Below are positions 55,162-64,000 of a stretch of DNA of 64,000 bases, piece by piece. Numbering within the stretch: the stretch's first letter is position 1; each line of letters begins with the position of its first letter. Below the pieces are notes generated by a model that was given only the letters and a program-made list of their open reading frames with translations, ran no database searches and was not told the origin of the DNA. A program made the position numbers and the translations under genes. Source of the DNA: an uncultured Planctomycetaceae bacterium (GTDB lineage: Bacteria > Planctomycetota > Planctomycetia > Planctomycetales > Planctomycetaceae); the NCBI GenBank assembly GCA_943787265.1, contig CALSLT010000027.1, forward strand, positions 281,385 to 345,384, written 5' to 3'.

Positions 55162-57036
55162 TCACGTACTCTCTTCCCAGACTGTGTGGTAAGCGCCGAT
55201 CGTTTCGAAGTATTCGAGCAGCTTCGCGAAGAAATCGTTGCCGCCGACTGTCGCGCTGTCGCCGATGACGATGAGCTTTCGCCGGGCGCGAGTCAGCGCA
55301 ACGTTCATCCGCCGCGCATCGGCAAGAAATCCAATTTCGCCTTCCGCGTTCGATCGAACCAGAGAGATGATCACTGCTTCTTTCTCGCGGCCCTGAAAGC
55401 CGTCGACCGTATCGATCTCGACGCGTTCATCCGGCGAGTTCTGGCGCAGCCATCGAACTTGCGCGGCGTACGGAGCGATGACCGCGATGTCTCGACCTCG
55501 CAAGCCAGCATCCTGCAACTCGGTAATTTTGCGAAGAACAAGTTCGGCCTCCTGGATGTTTCTCTTGCTGAGCCCATCGGGTTCGATTTCTTCTTCCCAG
55601 CCTGCACCGGCGGTATCGATAAACGTTACCGGCTCGAGCGTCACGAGCTGCTCATCGACATAATCCAGGTCAGTCAAGACGTGGCCACTTACGGAGTCAT
55701 GTGACTCTAGTGTTCCGTCGTAAAACTGCTCCGAGGAAAAGTTCATAATCTGATCGTGCATCCGATACTGCACGTTGAGCCGCCGCGTCACTCGATCTCC
55801 GTAAAGTCCAACCAGCCGTTCCAGCAGGCTGACTTCAAGCCCTTCCTTTGCGGCCTGTTTCGAAAGAACGGTCGGCGGAAGCTGGCAATGATCACCGGCA
55901 AGGACCAGTCGATCAGCACGTAAAACCGGCATCCAGCAGCCGGGCTCTGTGCTCTGGCAGGCTTCGTCGATCACGACCAGGTCGAATCGTCGATCGCCCA
56001 GCAGCGACTCGTCGAGCGTCGTCGTGCCACAAACGACGTCTGCGTTGTCGATGATCGAATCAATCGCCTGTTGCTCCAACATTCGCACATCGGCTTTCAA
56101 TCGCTTGGCGTCCTGCCGCATTTCTCGCTTTGCACCATGAACCGGTTTCGCACGAGTGAACTTGCCAGCCTGCCGAAACAGATTCTCCGCCTCACGTCGC
56201 ATTTCGCGAATCAGGTCGGTCAATTCGTGACGCGCGACTTGAGCATCAAGCGTGTGATCATGCAGCCGCTCGCTGACGCGTGCCGGGTGCCCCAGCCGCA
56301 CGGCCTTCTGTCGAGCGTCGACCAGCTTCTCAAGCAGATTGTCGACTGCCGTGTTACTCGGTGCGCAAGCCAGAACTTTCTGCCCTTTAGCAATTGCCTG
56401 GCAGATCAGCTCGACAATGGTCGTCGTTTTTCCGGTTCCAGGTGGTCCATGAATGATCGCCACATCGGACGCCGACAACGCAAATCGAATCGCCGACTGT
56501 TGAGACTCATTCAACTCGGCGTCGAACCGAATATCTTCCTCATCTTTGAATGACAGTTCCCGTTCGCCAAGCAGGATGTCTCGCAGTTCTTTCGCTCGGC
56601 CGCGCGCATCCTGAGCACGCTTGAGCGCATTCAGCATTCGCTTTCGAGTGATCTCGTCGGGCGAAAGATCAATCCGCAGCCGCTCAGCATCCGGATAGTC
56701 GTTCACCGCGACTTGAATCGACTTTCGGCTGATCGAGGTCACGACTCCCTGGCAGGAATCACCGGACAAATCATCGTTCGGCGTTAGAACGACAGGCGAC
56801 CCGACACGCAGCCGATTCCACGGCAACTGCAACGTTCGGTTTCGTTTCACAAGGGTAATGAGATATCGCCCGCCCAGTCCGGCATCCTCATCGGTCACGA
56901 CGAGATCGAGCAGAGTTTCCCCCGACTTCTCGGCGTCAGGACCTTTCTGACGCTGCCGCCGCTCATTCAGCCGTTCAGCTTCGGCCACTGACTCCAGATC
57001 AATCCAATCAGCCAGCCGTTGAAAATGTTCATCCAT
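55162..57036 (-). CDS. Superfamily 1 helicase (IGHMBP2/Upf1-like)
   Basis: The 624-aa protein has an N-terminal beta-rich region (about 45-125) and SF1 helicase motifs: Q-motif LNESQQSAIRFAL, Walker A HGPPGTGKTTT at about 197-205, ACAPSNTAVDNLLE, VCGTTTLDESLL, Walker B VVIDEACQ, GDHCQLPPTV, QYRMHDQIM, TVDGFQGREKEAVIISLVRSN and NVALTRARRKLIVIGD. Two RecA domains are complete, with a helical insertion of about 100 residues (IREMRREAENLFRQAG). The type is the SF1B Upf1/IGHMBP2 group, which unwinds RNA or DNA 5'-to-3'. A role in RNA or DNA repair is possible; nothing in the context settles it. Confidence 0.9.
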   Translation of the reverse strand: MDEHFQRLADWIDLESVAEAERLNERRQRQKGPDAEKSGETLLDLVVTDEDAGLGGRYLITLVKRNRTLQLPWNRLRVGSPVVLTPNDDLSGDSCQGVVTSISRKSIQVAVNDYPDAERLRIDLSPDEITRKRMLNALKRAQDARGRAKELRDILLGERELSFKDEEDIRFDAELNESQQSAIRFALSASDVAIIHGPPGTGKTTTIVELICQAIAKGQKVLACAPSNTAVDNLLEKLVDARQKAVRLGHPARVSERLHDHTLDAQVARHELTDLIREMRREAENLFRQAGKFTRAKPVHGAKREMRQDAKRLKADVRMLEQQAIDSIIDNADVVCGTTTLDESLLGDRRFDLVVIDEACQSTEPGCWMPVLRADRLVLAGDHCQLPPTVLSKQAAKEGLEVSLLERLVGLYGDRVTRRLNVQYRMHDQIMNFSSEQFYDGTLESHDSVSGHVLTDLDYVDEQLVTLEPVTFIDTAGAGWEEEIEPDGLSKRNIQEAELVLRKITELQDAGLRGRDIAVIAPYAAQVRWLRQNSPDERVEIDTVDGFQGREKEAVIISLVRSNAEGEIGFLADARRMNVALTRARRKLIVIGDSATVGGNDFFAKLLEYFETIGAYHTVWEEST

Positions 57037-57378
57037 TGAAAATGCAATCTTCTCATCAAAGTCATCAGTGTGCCGCGTGAAGTCCGAAAATCACCAGCCC
57101 CGGCAGATTGAACTCGTAATGCCATGAATCTTCGACGGCGAGTGAACTGCCCAGCTCAGTGTCCAGCCGCGAAGATTAGCATTCCTCAAGTTTTTGTCTG
57201 GTCTGGCGTGGGCAGGCGATGATTTCGCAGCATGACCGGGCCGGTTGAGTTGAATCGGAAGCAGCTTACCCCGTACACCTTCACTATAGATTCCCACCTC
57301 GGGCGAGCCTGCCGCCTGGTGCAACGTGCAGACCGGGCATTCGCCATGTTGACTATCGCCAAATAAGGAAACCTTCTC
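57037..57378. other. Intergenic region between the helicase and oxidoreductase genes
   Basis: This 342-bp gap separates divergent genes. No gene with family resemblance and no strong hairpin was seen. Confidence 0.35.
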
Positions 57379-58889
57379 ATGAGCAAACTCACACGTCGAA
57401 GTTTCGTTGGTCAGTCTCTAGCCGCTGCCGGAGCGATCTCTGCAGCTCCTGGAATTCTGCGAGCCCAGGGGGCCAACGAAAAAATCGGAATGGCCGTTGT
57501 CGGCTGCGGTGGTCGCGGCGGAAGTCATATCGGCGGATGGTTAGGCGACCCTCGAACACACATTACGGCGATCGTTGAAGTCGACGAGAAGAAATCCGCC
57601 GAACGAGCAAAGCAGATCGAAGACAAACAGGGAACTCGACCGACCGTCTATCGAGACATGCGGGAAGCCTTCGCCGACAAATCGGTCGACGCCATCAGCA
57701 CGGCGACACCCAACCATTGGCACGCGCTCTGTGGCGTGTGGGCAATGCAGGCCGGCAAGGACGCGTACATCGAAAAACCCGTCTGCCACAACATCGCCGA
57801 AGGTTCGGCTCTGATCGCCGCCGCTCGCAAGTACGAACGCATCTGCCAGGTCGGAACCCAAAGCCGATCAAGTTCTGCACTGCACGACGCTTTTAAGTTT
57901 CTGAACGAAGGCGGAATCGGCGACGTCAATTTTGCTCGCGGACTCTGCTACAAGCGCCGCAAGTCCATCGGGGCACTCGGCGACTACCAGATCCCTTCTG
58001 AAGTCGATTTCGACCTTTGGAGCGGTCCGGCTCAGTACACCGATCCAAAACTGACTCGTGGCCGATTCCATTACGACTGGCACTGGCAAAGAGCCTACGG
58101 GAATGGCGACCTGGGCAATCAGGGGCCGCACCAGACCGACATCGCTCGCTGGGGCTCTGGGCATCGATTCTCACCCGATGACGATCATGAGCTACGGCGG
58201 ACGACTCGGCTATCAGGCTGAGCGGAAAGATCCGAGCTACGTTGACGCCGGAGACACGGCCAACACCGAAGTCACCATTTACGATTACGGTGATAAGTCG
58301 ATCGTCTTCGAAACTCGCGGATTAGACATTACTAACTCAGCCGACGAAGAACTCAACAAGCTCTTCGATTCGACCAAAGGCAATAAGATCGGCGTCGTCT
58401 TCTACGGCAGCGAGGGATACCTCGTTCAGAAGACGTACTCGCACTGCGTCGCCTACGACAAAGACATGAAGAAGATTAAGGAGTTCAAGGGCGGCGGAGA
58501 CCACTTCGGAAACTTCATCGACGCTGTTAAGAGCCGCGAAGTTTCGGACCTCAACGCCGACGTCCGAGAAGGTCACCTGTCAGCAGGCATGAGCCATCTG
58601 GGCAACATTTCCTACTACATGGGTGAAGGCAACAAAGTCTCGGTCAGCGAAGCTCGCGAAGCCGTGCTCGGCATTCGCAGCCTCGACGACAACGGCAAAA
58701 CGTTCGATCGAACGAGTCCAGCACCTGAAGGACAACAATCACGATCTGGCCAAGTACCCGATGTCGCTCGGCCCGCTGCTGAAGTTTGATCCAGAGAAGG
58801 AAATCTTCCCGGATTCAAAAGAAGCAACAGCTCTCTGCAGTCGGGAATACCGCGGCGAATACGTCTGCCCGAAAGCAGCCGACGTCTAA
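57379..58889 (+). CDS. Gfo/Idh/MocA-family oxidoreductase with Tat signal, frameshifted
   Basis: The intended product is about 503 aa. It starts with a twin-arginine signal (LTRRSFVGQSLAAAGAISAA). The Rossmann motif is VVGCGGRGGSHIGGW, followed by ATPNHWHALCGVWAMQAGKDAYIEKP, which has the catalytic Lys in EKP. The C-terminal domain continues with RGRFHYDWHWQRAYGNGDLGNQGPHQTDIARW and YEGTSEGYLVQK-like GSEGYLVQKTYSHCVAYD. Frame changes occur near 58155 (ARWG then LGIDSHPMT) and 58720 (…KTFDR then VQHLKDNNHDLAKYPMS). The last codons AADV end at 58889. These enzymes use NAD(P) on sugar-like substrates; Tat export suggests periplasmic action. Indels may be sequence errors. Confidence 0.82.
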
Positions 58890-58929
58890 ATTGCCTGCTG
58901 ACTCGCTTTCGCGGTGAGAAATTGAGATC

Positions 58930-58984
58930 ACGGCAGCACAACTCCGGTGAAGCACTGCTTCGCCAGGTTGTGCTGCCGTTTTCG
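58930..58984 (+). terminator. Rho-independent terminator after the Gfo/Idh/MocA gene
   Basis: A perfect 13-bp stem (58930-58942 with 58967-58979) closes a 24-base loop that itself contains a small hairpin. TTTTCGCTTTT follows. It ends the oxidoreductase transcript. Confidence 0.85.
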
Positions 58985-59479
58985 CTTTTGCAACGACATG
59001 TCCTGACGCCCGCCGAACGCTCAGCACGCAAGTCGGCATTTCCGACGCCTGTGTGATTCACTCAGCGGTCCAGTCGAGCGGGCTTAGCTCGCGCGTAGAA
59101 CCGTCACTCAAGGTTGACGACCCAGCCAAACTTCTTTCCCTCGGCAGACACCGCCGCCAATGTCGCCATTCACCGGATACGGAAAAGCTGTTAATCGAGA
59201 TCTCGACGATCGCTGACCGACCACTTCGTCTAGTTTCCCGATCGCCAGCTCGAGTGAACCGTACGATGGCGGATTCGCCGGCCGAGTAGAGCTCGGACGG
59301 GTTGGGGAACTGCGCCAGCAGATGGACCGATCCTCTCGACTGAACTCCGCAGCTGACAAGAGCTCATCGCCGGAAACTGTGCCGAGCACGACATGACTGA
59401 TTCGAAGCACGGCCAGAGCTGTTTCCGCTTGCAGCTGAAGAGCAACCTTTTGAACGCGCCTTTTTCTGACGAGTTGCAG
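58985..59479 (-). other. Region with possible degraded minus-strand coding sequence
   Basis: This region has no intact gene. On the minus strand, coding-like pieces appear in different frames: VALQLQAETALAVLRI, NPSELYSAGESAIVRFTRAG and MATLAAVSAEGKKFGWVVNLE before a TGA near 59096. They may be the continuation of the HEAT-repeat gene whose frame ends at 59480, or a separate small gene, broken by indels. I cannot assign a family. Confidence 0.3.
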
Positions 59480-62217
59480 TTACCCTAACGCCCCGGATTT
59501 GCCAATCACTTTGCCTGTCCGGAGATTGATGAGGACGATATTTCCGGCGGCGTCCGCGCCGGCGACAATGCTTCCGTCAGAATTCAAGACCGGAAGGGGC
59601 TCCGGCTTGAGACTCAGCTCCACGACATCTTTTCCCTCGACAGCATCCCAAATCCAGACTCGCCGATTCTTGTCGAGATGCGTCGCGAACTTTCCATCGC
59701 CGGATAGCTCAAACTTTTCAGTAGGAGGCGTCTTCACCAGCCATGAATTCGTTTGGTACCCACCCGGAGCCCACGACACCAGAGTGCCTCCCTGCATGGT
59801 CAACAAACCGAACTCGGGACCGCAAGCGGCCAGCTTCGGCACTTCTACTTTGTCTTTAAAATCGCCTGTCTTAGCATTCCAAATGTCGGACTTAGAACCA
59901 TCTCGAATCAGAATGACGTCGCCTTCACTCGACAACCAACTTGCCTGAAGCAGCGGTTTCGCCTTCGCCAAGGCGATCGAGTTATCAACGCTTGCCCCTA
60001 CATTGGGAACCAGAAACCAGCCAGCCCCAAAAACGGAAATCAACAGAACGATCGCAACGGAAATCGATTTCGCTGGGATCACGCCTGCGATTCTGTCTGG
60101 AATCAACGAGGATGCCAGCCCTGCAACCTTACGTGACATCGGCAAGGGTGCATTATTGACCCCCAGCGCCTGCAACGCCGTTACCGCACCAACTCGAACC
60201 ATTTCGTCCGGGTCCTCGAGTAATCCTTGCACGACATTAACGGCCTTGATCGCCTTGAGTTTGCCCAACCCTGCCACGGCGTGATACCGCACTTCAGGAA
60301 CAGGATCCTTTACATAGGCGAGTAACGCCGGAATGGACGAACGTTCGCCAATACTCCCTAACGATGCGAGCGATGCGGACCGTACGGCTGGTTCGTCCCG
60401 CAAGGCTATTTCAAGCACGGACACAAACCTCTTATCGCCAAGTTTGCCACACTCGCGGGCAGCCGCGGCACGTACTTCAACGGCAAGATCATTCAGCAGC
60501 ATCTGTTGCATGACTTCGTATGCTTCACTCTGACCAGAGCCAGCCAGAGCTTCCAAAGCATGACGTCGAATAATCGTGATTTGATGATTGCACAACTGAA
60601 GCAGTTGCGGCATCGCCCTGGGAAATGGATTCTTTCGAAGCCCAACCAATGCTTTGGTAACAATCGTCAGATCGTCATCGTCAAGCAACAACGCCAGAGT
60701 TTCAGCGACGTCTACCGAGTGGACTCGGCCGAGTGCGTCGGCAATCGTCTTCTTTAATTCTGCATCCGCCTCAGGCAGCAGCCCTCTCAGAATGGGGACA
60801 ATCTTTTCACTCCCCGACGCGCCGAGCGCCAGTACAGCCTGGCGCCTCAAATCGGCGTTCTTTGTGCGGTCCTAGAATCACAATTAACGGCTTCACAGCG
60901 CGCCGGTCAGGAATTCTCTGCACAGCCTTCACGGCGGACAACTGCACGGTCTCATCAGTGTCGCCGAGGCATCCTACAATCTTTGCCAGAGCACTCCGAT
61001 CGCCGAGCATTCCAAGCGTCTCGACAACTCGAGAACGGAAGCCACCCTCCGCGTGATCGAGAGTCATCAACAGTGAAGCGACCGCACGCTTATCACCAAT
61101 TTTGCCTAGCGCGACGACAGCGTCGATTTGCCCCAGCGGGTCACGCCCTTCGAGCACTGCGAGCAATTCAGGAACGGCGGCGGAACCCATTTGGACGATA
61201 GCATCCATCGTCTGAACTTTTGATGCAGGAGCATGCACGCCAACGAGGAGCAGCGGTCGAATCGCGATGGGATCGGCTAGCTTCTTCAATGTGGCGATCG
61301 ATTCCCGGACAACGTCTGAATCGCTGTCGCCGATTAATCTCAATGCCAACCGCAACCCTGGCTGACCATTCAGCTCGCCCGCCGCGGACGCCACGGCATG
61401 CCGAACAACCTTCCATGCGTCCGCCGCGAAAGGCTCGATCATTTCGAACGCCCGGCGATCGCGCGATCGACCGAGCTCCAGGATCGCAAGTCGACGGCGA
61501 TCGACGCCGGATTGAAGTGTTGAATCTGAGCACTCCAAAAGCGTGGTATACTCAACTAACTGTTTGCTGGAGATAGTCTTCCTTAACACCCCTTGAGCAT
61601 CCAACTTTGATGAAGACACTCGAGAAACCGCAGCCCGGATTGCTTCCTTTAACATCTCATGCATATCTTCAGCCGGAGTCGCTTTCGCGACATCCGGCAG
61701 GCATTCATTGGCGGGCAGAATTACTGGCTGCCGACACTTCCGACACCGTCTTCGCATTCCCGCCATGTGTGGTGGGAACCGGAATCTCGCTCCGCAAGGA
61801 CATTCGCAGATCCTTGACGTTTGACTTCGCTCCGAGCTCGAAGCTGTTCGGCCAGAATTACCTTGCGGAGACGAAGGTCGTCCGGAACGAGTCTCGATTC
61901 CGTCGACTGATAGCGACGTCGTAGAAGACTCGTCGCCATGTTTTGTTTTGAGGATATCGCTTGAACTGCGTTCCATCGCCGGGCGTGATCGAGTGGCCGC
62001 TGCTCGAGTTTCGCCTGTGGCTATTTGCTGACGAGACAAAGTCGCGGTCGCAGATTCCGTTACTGCCTGGCTCTCCTTTCCGTCAGCCCAGACTTCATAA
62101 CAGGCGTGGGCGTCATTGCCGGTCTGAGATTCAGCCGAACGCCGCACTCCGATACATTTGAGCATCGCCGGCTTTCAAAGGCGAACCACATTCCTGGCAG
62201 GTTCGTTCATTCGACAT
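59480..62217 (-). CDS. HEAT-repeat protein with zinc ribbons, membrane helix and WD-like C-terminus, frameshifted
   Basis: A start at 62217 gives a zinc-ribbon-like opening (MSNERTCQECGSPLKAGDAQ), after which the frame shifts near 62140-62165. A Ser/Thr-rich spacer (about residues 30-120) precedes a second ribbon (CECPCGARFRFPP, RRRCRKC). Long HEAT repeats follow (for example VPELLAVLEGRDPLGQIDAVVALGKIGDKRAVASLL). Near 60865 a frame change passes to RRQAVLALGASGSEKIVPILRGLL and more repeats. Then come one membrane helix (SISVAIVLLISVFGAGWFLVP) and a C-terminal beta-propeller-like tail (SGDGKFATHLDKNRRVWIWDAVEGKDVVEL). HEAT repeats bind proteins. The stop at 59480 may itself result from an indel. 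Function unknown. Confidence 0.72.
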
Positions 62218-62412
62218 TTTAGAGAGTCCGGTAATATCGGGCTCGAATTGGGAGCCGCTGTTTCAAACAGCAATGGTCAATCAAGATGCGAGGAATAACC
62301 TGACGCAGTTAATGTTCCATGAAGCGGATGCGTGAATTGCACGACGCTCTGGCAATGAGTCCATCCACAACACGACTGCACGCTTAGTTCCTGAAGCGCG
62401 AATCACAACACG

Positions 62413-62448
62413 AAAAAAATCCGAGCCACTCACAATGAGTGGCTCGGA
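62413..62448 (-). terminator. Terminator of the DUF1559 gene
   Basis: A perfect 13-bp stem (62420-62432 with 62436-62448) has a three-base loop and a run of seven A on its left, which reads as seven T after the hairpin on the minus strand. It lies about 50 bp after the reconstructed stop of the DUF1559 gene. Confidence 0.85.
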
Positions 62449-62499
62449 CTGATTTCGCATGCAAACCACAAGATGCAAAGTTTTGCATCCTTCGATCAA

Positions 62500-63814
62500 C
62501 TAGTCCTCGAAAGCACCTTTGGTTGCAGAAGCTGCCATTCAGCAGAATCCCGTTGAAGACTTCGAATGACGACATCTCAACCGTTGCATCGGTGTACCCA
62601 ACCGTTGCAGCCAAGTCTGCTGCCGTCTTCGATGCACCGACACAGGAAAGCCTGGGTTGAGGAATCCGTCGCCATTCAATCAGTAATCGACTTGACGCTT
62701 CCGTCAGCCATCAGCAGATTCAACTGACCAGCGTGGACCGCAGCCCAGTCGCGAGTATCCTGCAGAACCATGCTTCCAGCCCCACTCAAACCCGAAGCGG
62801 CCTTCGTACGAGCGATGGAATTAACCGACGTTTCGATCGTCGCCGGTATCAGGCCAAACCTGGCCACCTTCAGTATCAATCAGACGGAACCAACCGGCAG
62901 GCCATCGCCGCCAGTACCGAGAGACTTGTGCGACCACTCTTGACGAGCACAACAGCTTCGTTAGCCGAGTCCCAGTAAGCGGGCCCGTCGTTGAATGCTT
63001 CGCCCAGGCGAGCACCGGCAAACAGATCCGTTCCCGAGCAGCGTGTCAGTCAAAATGCTTCGTCAGCATCACCTGGAGCCGCGTCCCCCATCATCGGAAT
63101 ATTGTTTGACGGAATATCCCCGCCTGTCATCTGGCGAATTGTCAGAGGGCCAAGCGTGTCCTGGTATTCTTTGAAGCCAGAACTGGCATCGATAAACGCA
63201 CCCGCGGCAGCACTAGCTGTTGCCTGCATTCTTGCCTGGCCTCGAACCATGAACCAACTGCAAGCGTAGTTTGAGTTGTAGCCATTCTTGACCATGTCAG
63301 CGATGACCGCCGCACGAGCAGCACCGGTCACTTTTGGCGCTCCGCTGATGGGCGTCCCCTGATCCCAAATCTGGCACGAACCACTTGCCATAATTCCCGG
63401 ATCGCTCCGCAGGCATGCTGCCAGTTCCGGACGTCAGCGGTCAGACCAATAAAGTCATTCAGTTTTTCTGTTCCACGGATTTCATTCGTTGGACAACGCA
63501 TGTCATTGGGAAGGCCGGCGTTCATCGAAATCATGTCGGCAACCCAACCGTAGCGGTCGGGAGAACCGTCTCGATTGAGGTCGAACGCTCCCGTGCAGAA
63601 GCGTCCGGCCGAGTCTTTGTCGGCATGCACATTCAAGGCGATGCCGATCTGTCTTAGGTTGCTTTTGCACTGCGTGCGGCGAGCGGCTTCACGCGCGGCC
63701 TGAACGGCAGGGCAGCAAAAGAGCGACCAGAATCGCGATGATCGCGATCACGACGAGCAATTCAATCAGTGTGAAACCACGACGGGCTTCACGTTTCACA
63801 GTAAATTTTTTCAT
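62500..63814 (-). CDS. DUF1559 prepilin-like secreted protein, multiple frameshifts
   Basis: The gene starts at 63814 with a type IV prepilin-like signal (RRGFTLIELLVVIAIIAILVALLLP), diagnostic of the planctomycete DUF1559 family (also called SBP_bac_10). Fragments in several frames reconstruct the rest: IGIALNVHADKDSAGRF, RCPTNEIRG, MASGSCQIWDQGTPIS, NGYNSNYACSWFMVRGQ, AVHAGQLNLLMADGSVKSITD and the family ending NGDGFLNPGFPV and FEVFNGILLNGSF. The reconstructed stop is at 62500. At least six indels are needed (near 63715, 63400, 63055, 62880, 62676, 62650 and 62530), which is far more than decay normally gives with so well-kept blocks. Family members are very numerous in planctomycetes and of unknown function. 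Confidence 0.8.
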
Positions 63815-64000
63815 TCCTCTGAGTCCTTCAATACTTGTTTTATTGATTAGAAACTTTGTTCGTAAACGACGACTTAGAAGTGATGTCTCATCAGCGAAGT
63901 GAGCGTACTTTTGAGTGAGTAAGCTTTGACGCTTAGATGACGCACCTCCTTTCCTGGTCATTTCTGGAAGTCAATGTTGTTTCCATTCTCTGTTTCCAGA

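Overview
The window looks like chromosomal DNA from a planctomycete (order Planctomycetales, possibly near Gimesia/Fuerstiella/Rubinisphaera). The evidence is the gene content: DUF1549 and DUF1501 secreted proteins, a DUF1559 prepilin-like protein with a type IV pilin N-terminus, EF-hand secreted proteins, large Ser/Thr kinases, a DUF4838 glycosidase-like protein, Tat-exported Gfo/Idh/MocA oxidoreductase, NfeD-FloA and GDYxxLxY proteins. Species-level placement is inference.

Layout. 1-7.5 kb: a divergent DUF1549/DUF1501 pair, a FadJ-type fatty-acid oxidation multienzyme, a MarR regulator and a secreted sialidase preceded by a decayed sialidase copy. 7.7-12.3 kb: a secreted glycosidase-like gene with two C-terminal discoidin domains, broken by two nearly identical IS3-family insertions in opposite orientations, with the catalytic part largely missing at one of them. 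12.4-17.5 kb: a DUF4838/CBM9-like/TPR protein carrying two in-frame palindromic repeats, and an EF-hand protein. 17.7-21.4 kb: csrA with a translationally coupled small gene, a VWA protein and a Ser/Thr kinase. 21.4-26.9 kb: a Tat-exported phosphoesterase, an alpha/beta hydrolase, a BtuB-like receptor under a cobalamin riboswitch, and tonB. 27.1-35 kb: a complete F-type ATP synthase operon on the minus strand (atpZ-atpI-atpB-E-F-H-A-G-D-C). 35.7-44.8 kb: a kinase-LRR receptor, a DUF2157/DUF4401 membrane protein with its GDYxxLxY partner, two unknown secreted proteins and a Tat-exported sulfite-oxidase-like enzyme. 44.9-46.5 kb: a zinc-ribbon membrane protein gene split by an IS5-family element with a CTAG duplication. 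46.5-57 kb: PhoD-like phosphatase, nfeD-floA-hypothetical operon, a multi-zinc-ribbon protein, CorA, infC (probably starting at AUC) and an SF1 helicase. 57.4-63.8 kb: Gfo/Idh/MocA oxidoreductase, a HEAT-repeat protein and a DUF1559 protein, all frameshifted.

A caution applies throughout: single-base indels break many reading frames in 21.4-24.7, 27.6-30.1 and 57.4-63.8 kb, including essential atpD and atpG, whereas 30.1-57 kb is almost clean apart from the IS-split gene. The simplest reading is locally poor consensus quality rather than gene decay. The IS-interrupted genes and the sialidase relic are different: they show real structural change. No rRNA, tRNA or CRISPR array was recognised. 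I found no clearly new multi-gene system; the most unusual items are the in-frame palindromes, the mosaic IS3 pair, the AUC start of infC and the csrA-coupled small gene.
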